Below, piece by piece: positions 1-4,503 of a stretch of 8,034 nucleotides of DNA (position 1 is the stretch's first letter; each line of letters begins with the position of its first letter). The position numbers and the translations under genes are program-made. Below the pieces are notes generated by a model that worked only from the letters and a program-made list of their open reading frames with translations, ran no database searches and was not told the origin of the DNA. The DNA comes from DASZGI01 sp035938995. GTDB lineage: Bacteria > Actinomycetota > Actinomycetes > Streptomycetales > Catenulisporaceae. Location: the NCBI RefSeq assembly GCF_035938995.1, contig NZ_DASZGI010000375.1, positions 1 to 8,034 on the forward strand, given 5' to 3'.

Positions 1-387
1 CCGACCAACCCCTGCTGCACCGGTGACGTAGCGGCCAACGCCGTGGACGGCGACGCCAGCACCCGCTACTCGACCGGCACGGGCCAGACCCCCGGGCAGT
101 ACCTCCAGGTCGACTTCGGCAAGACAGTCGATGCCCGCCAGGTCGTCTTCGACACCGGTGCCTCGACCGGTGACTACCCGCGTGGCTACACGATCGCGAC
201 CAGCCGCGACGGCGTGAACTGGACCACCGCGGTCGCGGCGGGTCAGGGCACCGGCCAGTTCACCGTGGCCAACTTGAGCGGAAGCCCCGTGCGCTACGTC
301 CGGATGACTCTGACCGCCGCGGTCGGCAACTGGTGGAGCGTCGCCGACGTCCGCGCCTACACCGCTGGCGACGGCGACGAGGGCTGA
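1..387 (+). CDS. C-terminal fragment of a protein ending in an F5/8 type C (discoidin, CBM32-like) domain
   Basis: The frame is open from the first base, so the gene starts outside the window; 128 residues and a TGA stop are visible. The visible part is one F5/8 type C module: an early 'NAVDGDASTRY' loop (residues about 13-23 of the fragment), 'YLQVDFG' strand, 'YTIATSRDGVNW' and the closing 'VRYVRMTLTAAVGNWWSVADVRAY'. These are the usual landmarks of this beta-sandwich family, which generally binds carbohydrate and is often a C-terminal accessory module of secreted glycoside hydrolases or other exoenzymes. The catalytic or main domain lies upstream and cannot be seen, so the protein's function is unknown. 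A pair of Cys near the fragment start (Cys-Cys, residues 5-6) fits an extracytoplasmic protein. After the stop comes a short acidic tail and a strong inverted repeat. The module identity is fairly certain; the carbohydrate role is inferred from the family. Confidence 0.85.
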   Translation, partial: PTNPCCTGDVAANAVDGDASTRYSTGTGQTPGQYLQVDFGKTVDARQVVFDTGASTGDYPRGYTIATSRDGVNWTTAVAAGQGTGQFTVANLSGSPVRYVRMTLTAAVGNWWSVADVRAYTAGDGDEG

Positions 388-422
388 CAAGCTGGAGGCC
401 CTTCGTCGCGAACGCTCCCGCG

Positions 423-471
423 ATCAATGTGCGTGTGCACCGGCGCCTAGCGTCGGTGCACACACATTGAT
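423..471 (+). terminator. long inverted repeat after the discoidin-domain gene, likely terminator
   Basis: The left arm (423-442) and right arm (454-471) pair over 18 bp with a 2-nt bulge in the left arm and an 11-nt loop. The arms read ATCAATGTG..TGTGCACCG and CGGTGCA..CATTGAT. It lies 36 bases after the stop at 385-387. There is no T-run, which is common for actinomycete terminators. It lies wholly before the next plus-strand gene. An operator role for that gene is possible but less likely, because the repeat ends almost 100 bases before its start. Confidence 0.6.
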
Positions 472-567
472 CCAGTGACTGTCCCTTGGAGTACTTGGCT
501 CAGTGGCAGAGCCTGTGGAGCTGCTGGGGGAGGGTAATTCGATCGTCGGGTCGCTAACTTGAACTCC

Positions 568-1236
568 ATGGGCAGCCAGCGCGGACGACCGAGGCATGCG
601 GATCTGCTCACTCCTGCGGAGTGGCGGACCGTGAACGCCGTCCGGCACAGCATGTCCACGCGCCAGATCGCGTCACGGCGGGGGATCAGTCCGGACGCGG
701 TCAAGTTCCACGTGGCCAATGCGCTTGCCAAGCTCGGTCTCAACTCCCGCGCCGACTTGCGCCGCTGGGCCGGCATCCCGGCCAACAGCAGCCTACGCAC
801 AGCATCCGACCCAACTCGTCAGAAGGGGAGCGCCCCCGTGTCCAGCGAACTGCGCCTTGGCCCGATCGGACAGATCGCCCGACCCGTCAGCGATGTGGCC
901 CGAGCCGTGGGGTGGTACCGCGATACGCTCGGCCTCACACACCTGTACACGTCCGGCGACCTCGCTTTCTTCGACTGCGGCGGCGTCCGGTTGTTTTTAA
1001 GTGCGGAGGACGGCGAGGGCAGGACGGTGAAGACCGTTGCGGCCGAGCCCTCGGTCCTCTACTTCCGCGTCCCGGATATCCAAGCGGCCTGCACGGAGCT
1101 CGCGTCGCGGGGCGTGGAATTCCGCGGGGCACCGCATCTGATCCACAAGCACGGGGACGGCGTCGAGGAGTGGATGGCCTTTTTCGACGGCCTGGACGGG
1201 CACCCGCTCGCTTTGATGTCGCAGGTCGGACCTTGA
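568..1236 (+). CDS. LuxR-type HTH / VOC (glyoxalase-fold) fusion protein
   Basis: A 222-residue protein with two parts. Residues about 14-70 are a GerE/LuxR-type DNA-binding domain: 'LTPAEW', then the helix-turn-helix 'STRQIASRRGISPDAVKFHV' and 'ANALAKLGLNSRADL'. Residues about 97-219 are a vicinal-oxygen-chelate domain: 'IGQIARPVSDVARAVGWYRDTLGL', 'LAFFDCGGVRLFLS', 'SVLYFRVPDIQAACTELASRGVEF' and 'PLALMSQV'. VOC domains bind metal, substrates or drugs. Here Gln stands in the first-strand position where many members have His, and I see no Glu in the last strand, so classical glyoxalase chemistry is doubtful; ligand sensing is an inference. A 20-residue linker (71-90) joins the parts. I chose ATG 568 over the in-frame TTG at 559; an in-frame TAA at 535 excludes anything longer. 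No Shine-Dalgarno precedes ATG 568, but TAACTT at 555-560 could be a -10 box for a leaderless transcript. Similar HTH-VOC fusions occur in actinomycetes from memory; target genes are unknown. Confidence 0.85.
   Translation: MGSQRGRPRHADLLTPAEWRTVNAVRHSMSTRQIASRRGISPDAVKFHVANALAKLGLNSRADLRRWAGIPANSSLRTASDPTRQKGSAPVSSELRLGPIGQIARPVSDVARAVGWYRDTLGLTHLYTSGDLAFFDCGGVRLFLSAEDGEGRTVKTVAAEPSVLYFRVPDIQAACTELASRGVEFRGAPHLIHKHGDGVEEWMAFFDGLDGHPLALMSQVGP
821..840 (+). promoter_or_regulatory. internal ribosome binding site and GTG start at the HTH-VOC junction
   Basis: AAGGGGAG at 823-830 lies 7 bases before an in-frame GTG at 838-840, codon 91 of the fusion. It falls in the linker just before the VOC domain, so translation from here would give a free VOC protein of about 132 residues. 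This is a better Shine-Dalgarno/start pair than anything before the full-length start at 568. It may be a working second start or the relic of a former separate VOC gene. Confidence 0.5.
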
Positions 1237-1244
1237 CGGTTGTG

Positions 1245-1281
1245 GCCGCCCGCCGCGTGATCCCTTCTTGCGGCGGTCGGC
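1245..1281 (+). terminator. strong GC-rich stem-loop after the HTH-VOC gene
   Basis: GCCGCCCGCCGC (1245-1256) pairs with GCGGCGGTCGGC (1270-1281) with one mismatch in 12 bp and a 13-nt loop, beginning 9 bases after the stop codon. Part of the right arm can instead form CGGCGG-TCGG-CCGCCG (1271-1286). The position and strength fit a factor-independent terminator without a U-tract. The rest of the gap to 1411 holds nothing I recognise. Confidence 0.65.
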
Positions 1282-1410
1282 CGCCGTGGAGGCTTGTCAT
1301 CCAAGCAAAGTTCTAAAACCCGGACAGCCAACGAGATCCACAGGACAGGGCCCTACGCCCTCGGCCCACCCCACGGCCGCCCCGCTCCACAGCCTTTCAG
1401 CACCGGGAGC

Positions 1411-1523
1411 CCTCGCAGCGAAGCGAGGAGGCGGACGGCGCGTGTTAGGCCGCAGAGCGGAGGGAGGGTGGGGCTCAGTTCCGGCGAATGCCGGGCCAGC
1501 CGCAGGCGGTAGCGAAGCGTCAG
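1411..1523. repeat. intergenic stem-loop repeat, copy 1
   Basis: This block matches a second copy at 2824-2970. The core, 1466-1523, is 58 bases long and agrees with 2913-2970 at 55 positions with no gaps. Upstream, both copies also share CGCAGCG[A/G]AGCGAGGAG and GGCCGC[A/G]GAGCGGAGGG, with length differences between them. Inside the core is a hairpin, CCGGC-GAAT-GCCGG (1481-1494), flanked by GGCT/AGCC pairing (1472-1475 with 1498-1501). A second hairpin, CCTCGC-AGCGAA-GCGAGG, lies at 1411-1428. It sits in the gap between two converging VOC genes, downstream of the minus-strand one, so it may help end transcription. The 1524-1587 stretch continues the GC-rich, AGCG-rich texture but has no match in copy 2. 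Long open frames cross the block but look like by-products of its composition. Confidence 0.75.
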
Positions 1524-1587
1524 CGCGAGCGGACGACCGAGCGCCAGCGAGGACGGGAGCACGCGCGGCACCGCCGTGGCGATGCGG

Positions 1588-1944
1588 TCAATCAGCGGGC
1601 TGCCACAGCTCGACGCGATTGCCCTCGGGATCGGTGACCCAGCCGAATCGGCCGATGCCCTCCATTTCCTGCGTCTCCTCGGCCACGTCCGCTCCCTTGG
1701 CGCGCAGCTGCGTGAGCATCGCGTCCAGATCACGGACCCGGAAGTTGAACATCACCTGCTGGGCGCGGGATCCGAAGTAGTCGGTCTCGGACTCGAACGT
1801 CGCGAACACCGTCGGCCCGATTTCCTGCTGCCACTCGCCGTTCTCATCGGCGTCCAGGCCCAGGCAATCGCGATACCAAGCATTGAGGCCCGCCGGGTCG
1901 GCGGCGCGCATGAAGTGTCCACCGATTCCAAGCACACGTTCCAT
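1588..1944 (-). CDS. small VOC (glyoxalase/bleomycin-resistance fold) protein
   Basis: A 118-residue single-domain VOC protein. It begins 'MERVLGIGGHFMRAADPAGLNAWYRDCLGLD', has 'GPTVFATFESETDYFG' and a second half starting 'MFNFRVRDLDAMLTQLRAKGADV', and ends 'DPEGNRVELWQP'. These are the two beta-alpha-beta-beta-beta halves of the fold. His10 in the first strand and Glu112 in the last strand are in metal-ligand positions; the second-half strand has Asn67 where a His is often found. The start is ATG 1944, where the similarity begins; a 14-residue upstream extension in frame is rich in Arg and Pro and unlikely. No strong Shine-Dalgarno is visible. It lies 54 bases downstream of hicB on the same strand, so co-transcription is possible, but its composition is less AT-rich and no functional link is evident. 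Substrate unknown. Confidence 0.8.
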   Translation of the reverse strand: MERVLGIGGHFMRAADPAGLNAWYRDCLGLDADENGEWQQEIGPTVFATFESETDYFGSRAQQVMFNFRVRDLDAMLTQLRAKGADVAEETQEMEGIGRFGWVTDPEGNRVELWQPAD

Positions 1945-1998
1945 GGCGCATATCTTGCCAGGACGGCGAGCGGTCGGGCGGACCAAGCGTCCGCAAGA

Positions 1999-2430
1999 TC
2001 ACGAAGGCTGCGCGTGCACCCGGGAGAGATGACGCCGACGGGGGCCTGAGAGGATCTGCTGTACGCGCTGGTGGGTCACGCCGAGAATCTTGCCCGCATC
2101 GCGCTGGGGAAGTCCCAGGTCAACAACGAGGGCCCGCGCGGCCTCATGCGCTGCCTCGCGCTCTTTGAGCTGAGCGCTCTCGGCAGCTACATGTGCTGCG
2201 AAGACTGCCCTTACAAGCGCGCCCACGTCGTCTGGCAGCTTTGGTTCAACCACGACGGCGATGTTTTGAGGTTCGACGTCAAGCATGAGAGCAATGGCTT
2301 CGCGCGCCTCAGCTTCAATCTGTTCAAGGCGTCGCGCCTGGGTGTGTACGCCCTGCACCTCAGGAACGTGGGCGGCCCACCATTTGCCGGAGCGTTCCGC
2401 CACGACGCGGTAGGTCTTCACTTTCTCCAC
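1999..2430 (-). CDS. hicB: HicB-family antitoxin with C-terminal helix-turn-helix
   Basis: A 143-residue protein. Residues about 1-62 are the HicB partial RNase H-like domain ('KTYRVVAERSGKWWAAHVPEVQGVHTQARRLEQIEAEAREAIALMLDV'), expected to bind and neutralise HicA. A charged helical stretch follows (about 66-102). Residues about 105-129 form a helix-turn-helix, 'LPQRDAGKILGVTHQRVQQI', expected to bind the promoter for autoregulation. The start is GTG 2430, preceded by GGAAGG 4 bases upstream; this overlaps the end of hicA by 13 bases. GTG 2421 (a GTGA overlap with the hicA stop) is an alternative that would shorten it by 3 residues. The longer in-frame extension into hicA lacks family character. 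Toxin-first gene order is normal for hicAB. The region is visibly less GC-rich (lines of 53-58% G+C) than its neighbours, suggesting transfer. Confidence 0.85.
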   Translation of the reverse strand: MEKVKTYRVVAERSGKWWAAHVPEVQGVHTQARRLEQIEAEAREAIALMLDVEPQNIAVVVEPKLPDDVGALVRAVFAAHVAAESAQLKEREAAHEAARALVVDLGLPQRDAGKILGVTHQRVQQILSGPRRRHLSRVHAQPS

Positions 2431-2633
2431 CAATCCTTCCCCAGTGCGCTTTCGAGATCCTTCATGATGCCGTGCGCTGTTAGCTCGTTGATCTCCTTGT
2501 GTCGGGGGATCGTAACCATCGATGACCCGCAAGACCAGACCTCGTGATTGCCGCCCTGCCGGACGAACGTCCATGACGTGCCGACCTGTTTCGCGGCCTT
2601 TCCGATCCTCCGGATCAAGATGGTTCGCTTCAT
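2418..2633 (-). CDS. hicA: HicA-family mRNA interferase toxin
   Basis: A 71-residue protein of the usual HicA size. HicA toxins have a double-stranded-RNA-binding-like fold and cut mRNA, slowing translation until HicB sequesters them. The key motif is 'FVRQGGNHEVW' (residues 23-33): a Gly-Gly-Asn-His in place of the common Gly-Ser-His, with His30 as the predicted catalytic residue. 'MVTIPRHKEINELTAHGIMKDLE' is the second conserved block (Ile-Pro-x-His, helix after Leu-Thr). The start is ATG 2633. No Shine-Dalgarno is evident, but TAGCCT on the minus strand (2646-2641) stands 7 bases before the ATG, as expected for a leaderless transcript. hicB overlaps its 3' end, so the two are translationally coupled. 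Operator-like inverted repeats lie directly upstream. No sign of truncation. Confidence 0.85.
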   Translation of the reverse strand: MKRTILIRRIGKAAKQVGTSWTFVRQGGNHEVWSCGSSMVTIPRHKEINELTAHGIMKDLESALGKDWWRK

Positions 2634-2670
2634 GCCGACAAGGCTAGGTTAGCTTGCCTTGTCAAGGCAA
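2634..2670 (-). promoter_or_regulatory. hicAB promoter with overlapping palindromes, probable HicB operator
   Basis: TTGCCTTG-T-CAAGGCAA (2654-2670) is a perfect 8-bp palindrome around one central base. The half-site is reused: GACAAGGC (2637-2644) is a perfect inverted partner of GCCTTGTC (2656-2663). There are thus three CAAGGC/GCCTTG half-sites. They cover a consensus TTGACA (minus strand, 2665-2660) and a -10-like TAGCCT (2646-2641). The TTGACA-TAGCCT spacer is only 13 bases; TTGCCT (2670-2665) gives 18 and may be the real -35. Autorepression by HicB through its helix-turn-helix is the natural reading and is inferred. Confidence 0.6.
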
Positions 2671-2823
2671 ATGATGCTTGACTTGTACGACGTCGAACGT
2701 CTGGCTGGTCGTCGGCACGTGATGTCGTGGCGGTATGGGCAGGATGTGGCTGGTGGCTGCGAGTCAGCGAAAGGCATCTACCCGGCGGCGGCGGCCTAGC
2801 ACCTGACCAGACCACGGGGGTTT
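2671..2823. other. gene-free stretch between the hicA promoter and repeat copy 2
   Basis: I see no gene, RNA or strong structure here. Short open frames on both strands have no recognisable features and lack ribosome binding sites. With the flanking operator and repeat copy 2 it makes a 333-base gap between hicA and sthA. Confidence 0.5.
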
Positions 2824-2970
2824 CGCGCCGGGCGGCCCCGCAGCGGAGCGAGGAGCCGCCCGGCGCGCTCACCCGCGTAGCGGCCCGTTGGGCCGCGGAG
2901 CGGAGGGTGGGCGGGTGGGGCTCGGTTCCGGCGGATGCCGGGCCAGCCGCAGGCGGTAGCGCAGCGTCAG
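2824..2970. repeat. intergenic stem-loop repeat, copy 2, abutting the sthA stop codon
   Basis: This is the fuller copy of the repeat at 1411-1523. The 58-base core (2913-2970) differs from copy 1 at three positions, and one of them is in the loop of the shared hairpin CCGGC-GGAT-GCCGG (2928-2941), which leaves the stem intact. GGCT/AGCC (2919-2922 with 2945-2948) extend that hairpin. Copy 2 has two further perfect hairpins: CGCGCCGGGCGGC (2824-2836) with GCCGCCCGGCGCG (2855-2867), a 13-bp stem, and GCGGCCC-GTT-GGGCCGC (2880-2896). The conserved end contains the TGA stop of sthA (2969-2967, minus strand). Both copies lie just past the 3' end of a minus-strand gene in the same orientation. A terminator-like role for sthA is likely; the origin of the repeat is unknown. 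Confidence 0.8.
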
Positions 2971-4370
2971 TCGGCGAGGCGCTCGATCTGCCGGATCTTG
3001 TTCATCGCGTCGAGCGCGGCGACCTTGTACGACTCGGCTAGCGTCGGGTAGTTGAACACCGCGTCGACCAGGTAGTCCACGGTGCCGCCGCAGCCCATGA
3101 CGGCTTGGCCGATGTGCACCAGCTCCGTCGCGCCGGTGCCGAACACGTGGACGCCGAGCAGCGAGTGGTCGTCGGGGGAGACCAGGAGCTTGAGCACGCC
3201 GTACGAGTCGCCGATGATCTGGCCGCGGGCCAGCTCGCGGTACCGGGAAACGCCGACCTCGAACGGTATGCGGCCGCTGGTCAGCTCATCCTCGGTTTTG
3301 CCGATGAAGCTGATCTCCGGGATCGTGTAGATGCCGATCGGCTGGAGCTTCGACATCACGTTCACCGGTTCGCCGCACGCGTGGTGCGCGGCCAGGCGGC
3401 CCTGCTCCATCGAGGTCGCGGCGAGCGCCGGGAACCCGATCACGTCGCCGACCGCGTAGATATGCGGCACCTGGGTCCGGAAGAAGTCGTCGACCGCGAT
3501 CCGGCCGCGCGCGTCCGCATTGAGCCCGGCGTTCTCCAGCTTCAGCGCATCGGTCATGCCCTGGCGGCCGGCGGAGTACATCACCACTTCGGCGGGGATC
3601 TTCTTCCCGCTCTCCAGGACTGCGATGGCGCCTTTGGTGTGCCGCTCCACCGCCGCGACGGTCTCACCGAAGCGGAAGGTCACCGCCAGGTCCCGCAGGT
3701 GGTACTTGAGCGCCTCGACCACCTCGATGTCGCAGAATTCGAGCATCCGGGTCCGCGACTCCACCACGGTGACCTTGCAGCCGAGCGCGGCGAACATGGA
3801 GGCGTATTCGATGCCGATGACCCCGGCGCCGACCACGACCATCGACTGCGGCACCCGCTCCAGGTGCAGGATCCCGTCGGAGTCGATGATCGTCGCGCCG
3901 TCGAAGTCCACCGTGGCCGGCCGGGCCGGAATGGTTCCGGTGGCGATGACGATCTTGTCCGCGGTCACCCGGGTCTCGCGCCCCGTGCCGTCCGAGACCT
4001 CGATCGTGTGCTCGTCGACGAACGCGCCGAGCCCGGCCAGCATCGCCACGTGGTTGCGCGACAGCTGGCTGCGGGTCACCTCGACCTCGCGGCCGATGAC
4101 GTGCTGCGTGCGCACGAGCAGGTCGCTGACGGTGATGTCGTCCTTGACCCGGTAGCTCTGCCCGTACATCTCCCGCTGGCTCATGCCGGTCAGGTAGAGC
4201 ACCGCCTCGCGCAGGGTCTTGGAGGGGATCGTGCCGGTGTTGATGCACACCCCGCCGACCATGTCCCGGCGCTCGACGACGCCCGCCCGCTTTCCCAGCT
4301 TGGCGGTGGCGATCGCGGCCTTCTGCCCACCCGGTCCGGAGCCGAGAACGAGCACGTCGAAGTCGTACAT
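2967..4370 (-). CDS. sthA: soluble pyridine nucleotide transhydrogenase (Si-specific NAD(P)+ transhydrogenase)
   Basis: A 467-residue FAD enzyme of normal length for the family, cytoplasmic, passing hydride between NADPH and NAD+ to balance the two pools. The N-terminal FAD fold has GSGPGG (10-15) and Glu33. The active-site block reads 'GGVCINTGTIPSKTLREAV': Cys42 is present but Thr47 stands where lipoamide dehydrogenases have the second redox Cys. The NAD(P) fold has GAGVIG (181-186) and Glu204. 'IYAVGDVIGFPALAATSMEQGR' is the second FAD-contacting motif. The C-terminal dimer domain has 'FNYPTLAESY', lacking the His of the disulfide reductases' His-Glu pair. All this separates it from Lpd, MerA or glutathione reductase. 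The sequence closely resembles, from memory, mycobacterial SthA. The start is ATG 4370, which puts the FAD motif at the expected distance; the upstream in-frame extension is Arg/Pro-rich and unlikely. No good Shine-Dalgarno is visible. It is probably its own transcription unit, 133 bases from the beta-helix gene. Confidence 0.92.
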   Translation of the reverse strand: MYDFDVLVLGSGPGGQKAAIATAKLGKRAGVVERRDMVGGVCINTGTIPSKTLREAVLYLTGMSQREMYGQSYRVKDDITVSDLLVRTQHVIGREVEVTRSQLSRNHVAMLAGLGAFVDEHTIEVSDGTGRETRVTADKIVIATGTIPARPATVDFDGATIIDSDGILHLERVPQSMVVVGAGVIGIEYASMFAALGCKVTVVESRTRMLEFCDIEVVEALKYHLRDLAVTFRFGETVAAVERHTKGAIAVLESGKKIPAEVVMYSAGRQGMTDALKLENAGLNADARGRIAVDDFFRTQVPHIYAVGDVIGFPALAATSMEQGRLAAHHACGEPVNVMSKLQPIGIYTIPEISFIGKTEDELTSGRIPFEVGVSRYRELARGQIIGDSYGVLKLLVSPDDHSLLGVHVFGTGATELVHIGQAVMGCGGTVDYLVDAVFNYPTLAESYKVAALDAMNKIRQIERLAD

Positions 4371-4457
4371 GTGCTCAGTGTGCCAGGCAGGACGGCCGAC
4401 CGGATCCACCCCGCGCGAACCGGAGGTTACGCGAGGTGGACGGTCCGGCGAAGCCTT

Positions 4458-4491
4458 ACATCCGCCACGGCCCCTGCACCGCGCCGGATGT
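4458..4491 (-). terminator. weak inverted repeat between the beta-helix gene and sthA
   Basis: ACATCCG (4458-4464) and CGGATGT (4485-4491) pair perfectly over 7 bp around a 20-nt GC-rich loop, starting 12 bases past the stop of the minus-strand beta-helix gene. It could end that transcript. A possible sthA promoter nearby is TTCGCC (minus strand, 4452-4447), a 17-base spacer and TAACCT (4429-4424), but the -35 is poor. Both are tentative. Confidence 0.3.
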
Positions 4492-4503
4492 CGGCTCACT
4501 GCG

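Noticed and set aside
494..512. GGCTC-AGTGGCA-GAGCC resembles a tRNA D-arm, with a TTCGATC T-loop-like string about 40 bases on.
   Set aside because: No acceptor stem, anticodon stem or T-stem can be paired around it, so it is not a tRNA gene; most likely chance or at best a decayed remnant.
1411..1523. The tandem-looking AGCG/GCGAGG texture considered as a CRISPR array or tandem repeat.
   Set aside because: There are no regular direct repeats with unique spacers; the structure is inverted and is explained by the two-copy hairpin element.
1268..1780. A 170-codon open frame (and a related one at 2727-3041) giving similar Gly/Ala/Arg-rich peptides such as GWGSVPA.AGPAAGGS.AS.
   Set aside because: The similarity is simply the intergenic repeat translated in the same frame; no ribosome binding site, no known domain, and the frames run antisense into the VOC gene and sthA.
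1999..2574. A longer hicB reading frame starting at 2574.
   Set aside because: The first 48 residues overlap hicA out of frame and lack HicB character; family similarity begins at GTG 2430 with a suitable Shine-Dalgarno.
1411..2970. The two repeat copies considered as ends of a mobile element carrying the VOC gene and hicAB.
   Set aside because: The copies lie in direct orientation about 1.4 kb apart, no transposase or integrase lies between them, and no target-site duplication is visible; recombination between them remains possible but unsupported.
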